DNA from: Ramlibacter montanisoli
GTDB lineage: Bacteria; Pseudomonadota; Gammaproteobacteria; Burkholderiales; Burkholderiaceae_C
Length of the DNA stretch: 64,000 nucleotides
Direction: 5' to 3'
Assembly: GCF_013087525.1 (NCBI RefSeq)
Contig: NZ_JABFCS010000001.1
Span: 620,001 to 684,000 of the forward strand
A model generated the notes under the pieces. The model was not told the origin of the DNA. It saw only the letters and a list, made by a program, of their open reading frames with translations, and ran no database searches. Both the position numbers and the translations under genes were made by a program. Numbering within the stretch: the first letter of the stretch is position 1; each line of letters opens with the position of its first letter. This document shows, one piece after another, positions 1-9,644 of the stretch.

Positions 1-25
1 GCCGTCAGGGGCGAAGCAGGAGGTG

Positions 26-268
26 ATGTCCGCGCCCAACGAACAGCTTCAGGCCGCCTGGATGCAGCTAGTCAAGCAGGTGATGACACAGACCGAGGAC
101 GTCGGCGAGCGCTTCGCGGAGGAAGCCCGCAAGATCCACTACGGCGAGACCGAGGAGCGTGGCATCCGCGGGCAGGCGTCGCGGGAAGAGACGCAGGCCT
201 TGCTGGAAGAGGGCATCTCGGTGCTGCCGCTGCCGATCCCGAAGGGATTGAAGGGGCCGCTGCAATAG
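26..268 (+). CDS. Small hypothetical protein (80 aa)
   Basis: Short, mostly helical, Glu/Gln-rich ORF with no recognised domain. An AGGAGG (18-23) lies directly upstream; ATG at 26 is chosen, although GTG at 23 is in the same frame, and the true start could lie upstream of the window. It converges on the ABC exporter gene with only six bases between the stop codons. Function unknown. Confidence 0.5.
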   Translation: MSAPNEQLQAAWMQLVKQVMTQTEDVGERFAEEARKIHYGETEERGIRGQASREETQALLEEGISVLPLPIPKGLKGPLQ

Positions 269-274
269 GCAGCC

Positions 275-2093
275 TCAGGTCATGAACTGCAGCCCCGCCA
301 GCCGCGCATAGACCCCGCCCGCGGCCATGAGCTCCTCGTGCCGCCCCATCTCCACGATCCGCCCGTGGTCCAGCACCACGATGCGGTCGGCCTGCTGGAT
401 GGTCGCCAGCCGGTGCGCGATGACCAGCGTCGTGCGGTCCCGCATCGCCGACTCCAGCGCCGCCTGCACCATCCTCGCTCTCGGCATCGAGCGCGCTGGT
501 GGCCTCGTCCAGCAGCAGCAGCGGCGGGTTCTTCAGCATGGCCCGCGCGATCGCGATGCGCTGGCGCTGGCCGCCCGACAGGCGCACGCCGCGCTCGCCC
601 AGGAAGGTGCCGTAGCCCTCGGGCAGCGCCCGGATGAAGTCGTGCGCGAAGGCGCCGCGCGCCGCCGCCTGCACCTCCTCGTTGCTCGCGCCGGGCTTGC
701 CGTAGCGGATGTTCTCCAGCGCCGAGGCGGAGAAGATCACCGGCTCCTGCGGCACCAGGCCGATGCGCGCGCGCAGGTCCTGCAGGCGCAGCGCGCGCAC
801 CGGTGCGCCGTCCACGGCGATGCGGCCGTCCTTCGGGTCGTAGAAGCGCAGCAGCAGCTGGAACACGGTGGTCTTGCCGGCGCCGCTGGGCCCGACAAGG
901 GCGACCGTCTCGCCCGGCGCCACGTCCAGTGAAAAGTCGCTGAGCGCCGCGGTGGCGGGGCGCGAGGGATAGTGGAAGCGCACCGCCTCGAAGCGCACGC
1001 GGCTGCCGGCCTGCGGCGCGGGCGCGGAGATCGGCTCGGCCGGCGAGACCACCGGCGAGCGGCTCGCCAGCAGCTCCATCAGCCGCTCGGTCGCGCCGGC
1101 GGCGCGCAGCAGGTCGCCGTAGACCTCGCCCAGCACCGCCACGGCACCGGCGAAGATCGCGACATAGAGCGCCGCCTGCCCGAGCTGCCCGGCGCTGAGC
1201 TCGCCGCGCAGCACGGCCTGTGTGCCCTCGTACAGGCCCCACAGCATCAGGCCGGCGTTGGCGATGATGACGAAGGCCACCAGCGCCGCCCGCGCGCGCG
1301 TGCGCCGGATGCCGGTGAGGAAGGCGTTCTCGGTTGCGCCGCGAAAGCGCGCCGCCTCGCGTTCCTCTGCCGCGTAGCTCTGCACCACGGGGATGGCGTT
1401 CAGCACTTCGGCGGCGATGGCGCTGGAATCCGCGACCCGGTCCTGGCTGGCACGCGACAGGCGCCGCACCCGCCGGCCGAACCACATCGCCGGCAGCACC
1501 ACCAGCAGCACGACCAGCAGCACCTGCGTCATCACCTTGGGATGCGTGACGACCAGCATGCCCAGCGCGCCCAGGCCCATCACCAGGTTGCGCAGGCCCA
1601 GCGAGAAGGAGGAGCCCACCACCGTCTGCACCAGCGTGGTGTCGGTCGTCAGCCGCGACAGCACCTCGCCGGTTTGCGTGCTCTCGAAGAAGGCCGGGCT
1701 CTGCTCCAGCACGTGTGCGTAGACCGCGGTGCGCAGGTCGGCGGTGACCCGCTCGCCCAGCCAGCTCACGAGGTAGAACCGGCAGGCGGAGAACACGCCC
1801 AGCGCGATCGCGACGCCGAACAGCAGCAGGAAGTGGCCCCGCAGGGCGACCAGCCGCGTGCCCGGCTCGGAGGCGATCCCCTGGTCGATCATCGTGCGCA
1901 GCGCGACCGGGAACACCAGCGTCGCCGCCGCGGCCAGCAGCAGGAACACGCCGGCCAGCGCCAGGCGCCCGGCGTAGGGCCGCACGAAGGGCAGCAGGCC
2001 GGACAGGGATTGCGGCGTGCGCGCCGGGGCGGCGTCCGTCCGCGCCGGGGCGGCCGGGGACGCGGCCGCGACCGCGGGCTCAGCGGCCGCCAT
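275..2093 (-). CDS. ABC exporter, fused permease-ATPase (MsbA/LmrA type), frameshifted
   Basis: About 605 aa. An Ala-rich leader precedes a six-helix ABC exporter membrane domain (about residues 30-330), then an ATPase domain with Walker A GPSGAGKT, signature LSGGQRQR, Walker [13 protein letters not shown] and H-loop IAHRLAT. The family exports lipids, drugs or peptides as a homodimer in the inner membrane; the substrate cannot be read here. The frame breaks just after DAESE near 477, where one extra G (GAGGATG for GAGATG) moves the H-loop segment into another frame; removing it restores ESEMVQAALE. Probably a sequencing indel. The gene stands alone. Confidence 0.85.
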
Positions 2094-2226
2094 CTCCTGC
2101 CTGCTCCGTCATGCGCATGGCCCCATCGTAAGGCCCGGCGGCCGCTCCATGGCCGAGGTGGCGCGCTTAACTTTGCTGACACTCTCTGGTGCCACCGGGG
2201 GAGCCTGGGCTACAGTCACTGCAGCC

Positions 2227-2808
2227 ATGCCCATCCTCCGTCCCAAGACCCCGTCGCGCAAGCAGGGCCTCGACCGCCCCTGGGAAGCCGGCGACTCGAT
2301 CCCGGTGCCCGAAGCCGTCCACCAGGATGGCGAGTCCGCCTGGGCACTCTGGAACGAGGTCGCGCAGCAGCACGATCGCCGCTTCGCCGACACCGCGCCG
2401 ATGACGCGCCCGCCCGGCATGACGCCCGAGGACGCCGCCTGGGCGCCCACGCTGCCGCCACCGGGCACCGCCGCCGCGCTCAAGCCGCAGCGCCGCAAGG
2501 AGCCCGAGCCGCTGTTCACGCTGGAAGCCGCGATGCTGGTGGCCCGCCGCAACAACCGGGTCTGCCCGCGGCCGCAGCGCTGGGACGAATTCACCGCCAT
2601 GCTGCCCGTGCGCAAGACGCTGCGCGGCGTGCAGCCGCCGCCCGCCGCGGCCACCGGCGCCGCCTGGGCGGTCACGCCGCCGCTCACCAAGCGGCTGTGC
2701 TTCCGCGAGCAGATCGAATGGGCCGAGCGCGCCGGCGCGCTGGAATGCATCATGGCCTTCATGCAGTCGCTGCCCGAAGAGGAGTGGCTGCACATGGGCG
2801 AGAGCTGA
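2227..2808 (+). CDS. Hypothetical protein (193 aa)
   Basis: Soluble, Pro- and Ala-rich protein beginning MPILRPKTPS, without signal peptide or membrane segment. The C-terminal part holds aromatic and charged residues (FREQIEWAERAGALE, LPEEEWLHMGE) typical of a small folded domain, but I recognise no family. The frame is open upstream; ATG 2227 is chosen because the earlier part reads as non-coding. It is followed 13 bases later by the outer-membrane protein gene and may be cotranscribed with it. Confidence 0.55.
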   Translation: MPILRPKTPSRKQGLDRPWEAGDSIPVPEAVHQDGESAWALWNEVAQQHDRRFADTAPMTRPPGMTPEDAAWAPTLPPPGTAAALKPQRRKEPEPLFTLEAAMLVARRNNRVCPRPQRWDEFTAMLPVRKTLRGVQPPPAAATGAAWAVTPPLTKRLCFREQIEWAERAGALECIMAFMQSLPEEEWLHMGES

Positions 2809-2821
2809 GCTGCCGCCGCCC

Positions 2822-4332
2822 GTGCCCGCCCGCAACCTGATCGCCGCCGGCCTCCTCGCCCTCGCCACCCAGCAAGCCGCCGCGCAAGCGGACGCGCCGG
2901 CCCTGGTTGAGGCCGCACGTGCCGCGGCCCGCGCCGACCGCAACGCCGAGGCCGCCGGCCTGTTCGCGCAGGCGCTCGCGCGCTGGAGCCCGGGCGCCGC
3001 GCGGAACTGCTCAAGGAATACGCCGACCAGCTCACCTACTCCGGCCGCGCGCGCGAAGCGGTGCCCCTGTACCGCGAGCTGCTGCCGGCGCGCACGGGGG
3101 CCGATCGCATCTCGGTCCTCAAGGGCCTGGGCCTGGCGCTGCTCTGGAGCGACCAGCCCGGCGCGGCGCGCGCTGTCTACGACGAGATCCTGCAGGCGCA
3201 GCCGCGGGACCAGGACGCGTCCCGCAACCGCGCCCGCGCTCTGAGCTGGAGCGGCCGCCAGCGCGAGGCGATCGGCGCGCTGCAGGCGCACCTCGCGTCC
3301 TGGCCGGACGATGCCGAAGCGCGCGTGCAACTCGCGCAGTCGCAGGCCTGGCTGGGTCGACCGGACCTGGCCCGCGCCGGCATCGCGCAAGCACCGCTCG
3401 CCGATCGCGAGGATGCGCGCCGGCTGCGGTCCGACCTCGATCTCTGGGCCGCCCCGAAGACGCGCGTGGAGGCGCAGCGCTCCACGCAGTCGGACGATCT
3501 CGAGATCCGCCAGCTGCGCTTCGAGCATTCCGTGTCCTTCGCCGGCGGCCTGGGCAGCGCCGGCGGCCGCGTGGACCGCCTGGACCACGAGCGCGAGGAC
3601 GGCAGCGACGAAGTGCGCGTGACCCGCCCCATGCTGCTCGGGCGCTACCGCTTCTCCGACGCGGCCGAACTCCATGCGGAGATCGGCAACGAGCACATCG
3701 CACCGCGCGGCTCGCCTTCCATGAACCGGCTGGTGTACGCCACCTGGCTCACCTGGTGGCCGCACGACGTGCTGCGCTTCGACTTCAGCACCAGCCGCTC
3801 CACCTTCGACAACATCCGTTCGCTGCGCCTCGGCCTGACCGCGACGCAGTACGGCCTGTCCGCCGACTTCACGCCGACCGAGCGCCAGCGCTACACCGCG
3901 CGTGCGGAGCGCGGCCTGGTCTCGGACGGCAACCGGCGCTGGCGCGGCGAAGTGGAAGCGGAGTGGCGCGTGCGCACGAAGCCCGAGATCTGGTTCGGCG
4001 CGCGCCACACGCGCGTGCGCTTCGACCGCCAGCTGGACAACGGCTACTTCAACCCGCTGACCTTCGAGGCCACGCTCGCCACGGCGCGCCTGACCTGGAA
4101 GCCTGATGGCGAGCAGGGCCGCTGGGACCTGCGCATTGCCGGCGCCTGGGGACGCGAGCACGCCAATCCCGACGGCAGCAAGCCGGCCTACGACGCCAGT
4201 GCGCGCGCCGGCTACCGCTTCGATGCGAAGACGCGGCTGGAAGCGCGCCTGCAGCGCTTCAGCACCCGCACCAGCTCCTTCAGCGGCTTCGCGCGCACCA
4301 CCGCCGGCCTGGCCCTCGAGCGGAGCTGGTAG
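2822..4332 (+). CDS. TPR plus YaiO-like outer-membrane beta-barrel protein, frameshifted
   Basis: About 503 aa. GTG 2822 starts a signal peptide (MPARNLIAAGLLALA...AAAQA). Residues about 25-210 are helical repeats resembling tetratricopeptide units (AVPLYRELLPA, ARAVYDEILQAQP); the rest alternates strands as in a YaiO-type barrel and ends in Trp, as many outer-membrane proteins do. The family is linked to exopolysaccharide export or adhesion. One base is missing near 2995 (frame changes in GGGCGCCGCGCGG), leaving the signal peptide and repeats in different frames. The TAG stop overlaps the GTG of the glycosyltransferase (TAGTG), implying translational coupling. Confidence 0.75.
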
Positions 4333-6599
4333 TGGCCGGGGCGCGCGTCCTGCTGGTCGGCCTGGCCAGCGACGTCATCCAGGACGTGATCTCGCCGCTG
4401 GTGGCGGCCGGCCACGAAGTGCGCCTGGGCGGACCCGCCGACGTCACGCGCGAGTCCTGGGGCGTGGTGATCAGCGCGCCGCAGCAGATCGCCGGCAGCG
4501 GCGGCATGGAGCTGATCGCGGGCCTGGCCAGCGAGGACGCGAACACGCCTTCGCTGCTGCTGGTCGGCACCGAACAGCAACTGGTGCGCTCCTCCTCGGG
4601 CCCCGAGAACGCGCGGGTGGCCCGCCTCGCCTGGCCCTTCGAACCCGATGCGCTGGTGGAACGCGTGCAGGCCCTGCTGCGCCGCTCGGTGCGCGAGTGG
4701 GAAGCGGAGCACGCGCGCGCCAGCGATTTCCTGGATCCGCACCTGCTGGTGCTGGAGGAGCCGCAACTCCTGCAGGCCGTGCGGCGCGAGATCGAGGACG
4801 CGGGCGCAGGCCGCATCGCCGGCCACAGCTACCTGGCCTCGGTGCGCCTGGAGGAACTGGACCGCTTCGGCAAGCACCTGCCGGCCCGCACGCTGGAGGC
4901 CCTGTGGCTGCAGCTGGCGGTGATCGCCGAGATGGACGCGCTGGGCGACGAGCAGTGGGCGCGCGGCGCGCAGGGCGACTTCCTGCTGCTGGCGCCTTCC
5001 AGTTCGCTGGCCGAGGTCCGCGAGCGGCTGCAGGACTTCAGCCGGCGCATCGCCACGCGGTCCTTCGACCTGGGCGGCCAGCTGGCGGAATTCTCGTCGG
5101 CCATCGGCTATGCGGAGGTGAAGCGGCACACCAGCGCGGAACAGGCGCTGGCCCACGCGCGCGAGGCCGCGCAGGAGTCGGCCCGCCACCTGGACCTGCA
5201 GCCCGCGCGCTGGGGCGAGAAGAAGACCGTGGCGCGGCCGGCGCCGACCGAGGTGGGGTGGCTGCGCGCCTGGTGGCTGGGCTTCCAGTCGCGCCACCTG
5301 CTGCTGATCCAGTACGCGGTGACCACCTTCCTGGGCATCGGCCTGCCTTTCCTCTTCTACTGGGGCATGGGCTCGGCCGGCGCGGACATCAGCGGGCCGG
5401 TGTACATGTTCGTCGTGGTCTCGCTGGCCCTGACCGCCTTCTTCATCTGGGTGGAAGGCTTCCTGGCCCTGAAGCGCATCGACCCGCCGGACGAACCCGC
5501 GCTGCCTTACCCGCCGGCGTCGGCCGTCATCGCGGCCTACCTGCCCAACGAGGCGCCGATCATCGAGGACACGGTGCGCGCCTTCCTGCGCGTGCAGTAC
5601 CCGGGGCGGCTGCAGGTGATCCTGGCCTACAACACGCCCAAGGACATGCCGGAGATCGAGGAGCGGCTGCAGCAGATCGCCCGCGAGAACCCGCGCTTCA
5701 TCCCGATGCGCGTGCGCACCAGCACCTCGAAGGCACAGAACGTGAACGCCGCGCTGGCCTACGTCACCGGCGAATTCACCGCGGTGTTCGACGCCGACCA
5801 CCAGCCGGACCCGGAGAGCTTCCGCCGCGCGTGGCGCTGGATTTCGCACGGCGCCGACGTGGTGCAGGGCCACTGCTTCATCCGCAACGGCGAAGCGTCC
5901 TGGGTGGCCAGGACGGTGGCCATCGAGTTCGAGCAGATCTACGCGGTGAGCCACCCGGGCCGCGCGCGGCTGCACGGCTTCGGCATCTTCGGCGGAAGCA
6001 ACGGCTACTGGCGCACGCCGCTGCTGCGCGAGCTGCGCATGCACGGCTTCATGCTGACCGAGGACATCGACTCCTCGCTGCGTGCCGTGGTGCGCGGCCG
6101 GCGCATCGTCTCCGACCCCTATCTCGTCTCGCGCGAGCTCGCGCCCGAGACCCTGCAGGCCCTGACCAAGCAGCGCCTGCGCTGGGCGCAGGGCTGGCTG
6201 CAGATCTCCATGAAGTGGGTCATGCCGGCCCTGCGCTCGCCGCACCTGTCCATCGGGCAGAAGATCGGCATGCTGCACCTGCTGGCGTGGCGCGAGGTCT
6301 ACCCCTGGGTGTCGCTGCAGATCATCCCGCTGATCATCTACTGGGCGGTGGAAGCCGGGTCGCTCTGGCGCATCGACTGGCTGGTGCCGCTGTTCGTGGT
6401 GACCTCGCTGTTCACCCTCAGCACCGGGCCGGGGCAGATCTGGTTCACCTGGAAGCTGGCCGATCCGCAGCTGAAGAAGCACCCCTCGTGGTTCTGGTTC
6501 TACGTGCTGACCTCGACGCTGTTCTATGCAGGACTGAAGAACGCTTGGGGGCGGATCGCGCACCTGAAGGAGGCGCGGGGGAGACGGCGTGGATCGTGA
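4332..6599 (+). CDS. Membrane glycosyltransferase family 2 with N-terminal receiver-like and degenerate GGDEF-like domains
   Basis: 755 aa. Residues 1-118 resemble a CheY fold (MAGARVLLVG) but the phospho-acceptor aspartate is not evident. Residues about 135-290 resemble a GGDEF domain whose signature is degraded to AQGDF near 213-217. Two transmembrane helices (about 321-345, 356-378) precede a processive GT2 catalytic domain with DAD at 487-489, TED at 577-579 and QRLRW at 614-618, then C-terminal helices. The fold matches cellulose/PNAG-type synthases in the inner membrane; the sugar is unknown. The start overlaps the stop of the barrel protein gene. The N-terminal fusion suggests regulation by protein contact or nucleotide sensing (inference). 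Confidence 0.85.
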   Translation: MAGARVLLVGLASDVIQDVISPLVAAGHEVRLGGPADVTRESWGVVISAPQQIAGSGGMELIAGLASEDANTPSLLLVGTEQQLVRSSSGPENARVARLAWPFEPDALVERVQALLRRSVREWEAEHARASDFLDPHLLVLEEPQLLQAVRREIEDAGAGRIAGHSYLASVRLEELDRFGKHLPARTLEALWLQLAVIAEMDALGDEQWARGAQGDFLLLAPSSSLAEVRERLQDFSRRIATRSFDLGGQLAEFSSAIGYAEVKRHTSAEQALAHAREAAQESARHLDLQPARWGEKKTVARPAPTEVGWLRAWWLGFQSRHLLLIQYAVTTFLGIGLPFLFYWGMGSAGADISGPVYMFVVVSLALTAFFIWVEGFLALKRIDPPDEPALPYPPASAVIAAYLPNEAPIIEDTVRAFLRVQYPGRLQVILAYNTPKDMPEIEERLQQIARENPRFIPMRVRTSTSKAQNVNAALAYVTGEFTAVFDADHQPDPESFRRAWRWISHGADVVQGHCFIRNGEASWVARTVAIEFEQIYAVSHPGRARLHGFGIFGGSNGYWRTPLLRELRMHGFMLTEDIDSSLRAVVRGRRIVSDPYLVSRELAPETLQALTKQRLRWAQGWLQISMKWVMPALRSPHLSIGQKIGMLHLLAWREVYPWVSLQIIPLIIYWAVEAGSLWRIDWLVPLFVVTSLFTLSTGPGQIWFTWKLADPQLKKHPSWFWFYVLTSTLFYAGLKNAWGRIAHLKEARGRRRGS

Positions 6600-6632
6600 C
6601 GCCGCGGGTGACGAAGAAGTAGGCGGGCGGTG

Positions 6633-7405
6633 CTACGAAGCGCGCAGCCGCTGCAAGCGTGACACCAGCTCCGCCGGATCGAAAGGCTTGCCCAGGTAGT
6701 CATTCGCCCCCGCAGCCAGCGCACGCGACACCGACGCCTCGTCCCCCTTGGACGTCAGCATCATCACCGGCACGCCGTGCCAGCGCGGGAGCTGGCGCAG
6801 CCCCTCCAGCAGGGTGAGGCCATCGACGTCCGGCAGCATCACGTCCATCAGCACGGCATCGGTCACTTCGCCCTTGGCGATGGCGCGGGCGGCCTCGTTG
6901 CCGTCGGTGGCGGCCAGCACGCGCCAGCCTTTCTGTTCCAGGATGTAGCGGATCAGGTAGCCGATGCCCGCGTCGTCCTCGCCACCAGCACGCTGGGGCG
7001 GCCGTCGGCGACCGGCGCGGTGGGGGCGGGCGCCGGCGCGAACACCTGCGCCACCCGGGCGCACAGCCCGCGCGGCTCGAAGGGCTTGGCGATCACGTCC
7101 ACGGCGCCCAGGCCGCGCAGCATCGCCACTTCGCGCGCGAGCGTGCGGGCGGTGAGGAAGATGGCGGGCACCGCGGCCAGCGACGGCAGCTTTCGCAGTG
7201 CCTGCAGGGTTTCGGGCCCGTCCATGTCGGGCATGTTCACGTCCAGCACCAGCAGCTCGGGCGCGAAAGCCTCGGCCTGCGACAGGGCCGCCGCGCCGGA
7301 ATCGACCGCCAGCACTTCGTGCCGCCCGATCTTCGACAGCGACAAGGAGGCGATCTGGCGCAGGCCTTCGTCGTCTTCGACCAGGAGGATGCGGCGCGTG
7401 CTCAT
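6633..7405 (-). CDS. Tandem receiver-domain response regulator, frameshifted
   Basis: About 257 aa made of two CheY-like receivers and no output domain. Receiver 1 shows LLVEDDEG, the phospho-acceptor in LLVLDVNMPDMDG and the lysine in IAKPFE. Receiver 2 shows EDDAGIG, LMDVMLPDVDG and LGKPFDP. They are joined by a Pro/Ala linker (APAPAPTAP). One base is missing near 6980 (GTGGCGAGG), separating them into two frames; restoring it gives SVLVxEDDAG. Probably a phosphorelay or scaffold regulator. It is convergent with the glycosyltransferase gene. Confidence 0.8.
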
Positions 7406-7484
7406 GGCCGCATGCTAAGGGCATGGCAGCCGCCCGGTGGCTCGCCCGTCAGGCCGGGCCAATCCGGCCACCCTGCAGGTATTT

Positions 7485-8519
7485 TCAGCCCTCCGGGACG
7501 CGGGACGCCGCGGCCGCCACCAGCGGCACCATGGCCGAGGGCGGGAAGGGCGCGACGCTGCTGGCATTGATCTCGCACAGCACGAAGCACTCGGTCCCAT
7601 CGGCGGCGGGCTCGCCGAACAGGAAGTCGCAGTCCCACAGCAGGGGCAGCCGGTCCCGCGGCAATTCCACCCGCGCGCGCAGCATCTCGATCCACCCGGT
7701 TTCCAGCAGGCGCCTGAGGCCCTGGAAGGCTGCGAGCTCCGGCCCGTGGTACAGGCGCGGGCCGGGCGGGGGCGCGGGCTGGCCGGGCGCAGCGGGAAAG
7801 AGCGCATTGACGGCCTGGACGCCGAAGCCGGCGACGCGGTCTTCCACCAGGTAGGCGCGCACCATGCCGTCCACCAGGCGAGGCTGCCAGGCCTGGTCGA
7901 TCATGTGGCCGCCGTTGGCCGCATCGAAGTACGGTGCCAGCCGGTGCGCCAGCGCGGCGAAGTCCAGCCGCTCTTCCTCGCTGCCCCGTTGTGCATGGCG
8001 CACGCGCAGCAACTGCGGCGCCGACGCGTCGCCTGCTTCGACGCGCCAGACGCCGGCCCCGCTCTGGCCGCGATGCTGCTTGAACACCCGCGCACCGCGG
8101 CGCAGCCGCCCCGGCAGCTCCGCCTGCAGTTGCGCGAGGCTGTCGACCCGGTGCACGTCGCTGCCGAAGGGAAGGTCGCGCGTGTCGAACAGCACGTCCT
8201 TGGTCCCGAGCTTGAGGATCGCATCCGGATGGGCGCTGACCACGACGCCCTGGCCGGCGAGCCGGCGCAGCATGGCATCGAGCCGGTCGCGCCGCCGGCC
8301 GCCCTCGATCGGGTTGCACCACACCAGCACGACGGCGACGCCGCCCAGCTGGGCCTCGACCTCGTCGGCGAAGTCATCGTGGTAGACCGCCGGCACGGCA
8401 CGCAGGCCGGCCACGGCGAACGCATCGAACAGCGCGGCGAAGCGGCTTTCGGAGGGATCCCCGCGTTCGCGCATGGCGCGGTCGCCGGGGTAGAGCAGGG
8501 CAAGGGTTGGCGTGGGCAA
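7485..8519 (-). CDS. Cj0069-family protein (ATP-grasp-like)
   Basis: 344 aa. Motifs seen are NPIEGGRRRDRLDAML, VSAHPDAILKLGTKDVL, a KQHRGQSGAGVWRV glycine-rich segment and CEINASSVAPFPPSA, the layout of Cj0069-family proteins, whose C-terminus resembles ATP-grasp ligases. Substrate unknown. I place the start at TTG 8519: a GAGGAG lies six bases upstream (+ strand 8527-8532) and the protein then begins MPTPTLALLYPGD. An in-frame ATG at 8672 would run into the divergent LysR gene. The C-terminus EGSP-type Glu/Asn residues look intact. Confidence 0.65.
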   Translation of the reverse strand: MPTPTLALLYPGDRAMRERGDPSESRFAALFDAFAVAGLRAVPAVYHDDFADEVEAQLGGVAVVLVWCNPIEGGRRRDRLDAMLRRLAGQGVVVSAHPDAILKLGTKDVLFDTRDLPFGSDVHRVDSLAQLQAELPGRLRRGARVFKQHRGQSGAGVWRVEAGDASAPQLLRVRHAQRGSEEERLDFAALAHRLAPYFDAANGGHMIDQAWQPRLVDGMVRAYLVEDRVAGFGVQAVNALFPAAPGQPAPPPGPRLYHGPELAAFQGLRRLLETGWIEMLRARVELPRDRLPLLWDCDFLFGEPAADGTECFVLCEINASSVAPFPPSAMVPLVAAAASRVPEG

Positions 8520-8661
8520 GGTCGTGCTCCTCGATGGGCGTGGGCCCGTCTTCAGCAGCAGAACTTGGAGGCCTGGAGCCTCTGGGTGCGGGGAGCCTGC
8601 TCGTGACCCCACTGCCTGCATTCTAGCGAGGCCCCCGCCCGGTGGGGCACACTTGCGCGCC

Positions 8662-9609
8662 ATGAAAGCCACCCGCGTGCCCTACAACCTCGCGCGCTTC
8701 GACCTGGTGTCGATCCGCCTGGTGGTCGACTGCGTGCAGCACGGCAGCCTGAGCGCCGCCGCGCGCGAATCGCACCTGGCGCTGGCGGCGGCCAGCCGGC
8801 GGATCCGCGAACTGGAAACCGCGGTGGGCGAGCCGCTGTTCGAGCGCCATGGCCGCGGCCTGGAACCGACGGCGGCCGGCCGCGTGTTCGCCCGCCATGG
8901 CGTCGGCCTGCTGCAGTCGCTGGAGCAGATGGGCAACGAGCTGGCCGATTTGCGCCAGGGCATCGCCAAGCACATCCGCCTGTGTTCCAGCACGGCGGCC
9001 ATCAACCAGTTCCTGCCGCCGCTGCTGGCGCGCTACGGCAGCCTGCACGCGCAGGTGCGCATCGAGCTGGAGGAGCAGGTGTCCACCGCCGTGGTCGCGG
9101 CGCTGCGCGAGGGCCGCGCGGACCTGGGCGTGTTCGTCGAGGGCGCCGAGACCGAAGGCCTGGAATGCCGCCTGTTCCGCCGCGACGAGCTGGTGCTGGT
9201 GCTGCCGGCGCGCCACCGGCTGGTCGGGCGCGGCGCGGTGTCCTTCGCCGATGCGGTGGACGAGGACTGGATCAGCCTCAACGACGGCGCGGCCCTGCTG
9301 CAGAAACAGCACGAGGCGGCCCATGCGCTGGGGCGGCCGCTGCCCCTGCGGGTGCAGGTCCGCAGCTTCGACGCGGTCTGCCACCTGGTGGCGTCCGGGC
9401 TGGGCATCGCCATCCTGCCGAAGAACGCCGCGCTGCCCATCATCGGCGCGATGAAGCTGCGCTGGCGCGCGCTGTCCGATTCCTGGGCCTCGCGCCGCAT
9501 GCTGCTGGCGACCCGTGCCGGACCGCAGGATCCGGCGGTGGAGGACCTCGCGGCCTTCCTCGCCGAGCCTTCGCAAAAGGCGAAAGCAGCGCCGCGCAAA
9601 CGGCAATAG
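8662..9609 (+). CDS. LysR-family transcriptional regulator
   Basis: 315 aa. An N-terminal winged helix-turn-helix (FVDCV-like QHGSLSAAARESHLALAAASRRIRELE) is followed by a LysR effector-binding domain (IRLCSSTAAINQFLPPLLARY onward). It lies directly upstream of, and in the same direction as, the CoA-transferase/lyase/Bug operon and divergent from the Cj0069-like gene, so it probably controls one or both in response to an organic acid or CoA ester (inference). ATG 8662 is preferred because it opens directly before the helix-turn-helix. Confidence 0.9.
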   Translation: MKATRVPYNLARFDLVSIRLVVDCVQHGSLSAAARESHLALAAASRRIRELETAVGEPLFERHGRGLEPTAAGRVFARHGVGLLQSLEQMGNELADLRQGIAKHIRLCSSTAAINQFLPPLLARYGSLHAQVRIELEEQVSTAVVAALREGRADLGVFVEGAETEGLECRLFRRDELVLVLPARHRLVGRGAVSFADAVDEDWISLNDGAALLQKQHEAAHALGRPLPLRVQVRSFDAVCHLVASGLGIAILPKNAALPIIGAMKLRWRALSDSWASRRMLLATRAGPQDPAVEDLAAFLAEPSQKAKAAPRKRQ

Positions 9610-9644
9610 ACGCACCCCCGCCGGCGGGCGCACACTTGCCCGCC

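Noticed and set aside
972..2840. Long plus-strand open frame opposite the ABC exporter
   Set aside because: Its translation is a His/Gln/Arg-rich antisense shadow typical of very GC-rich DNA; the minus frame carries all ABC motifs.
2167..4161. 664-codon minus-strand open frame
   Set aside because: Shadow of the hypothetical and barrel genes; no domain, compositional bias only.
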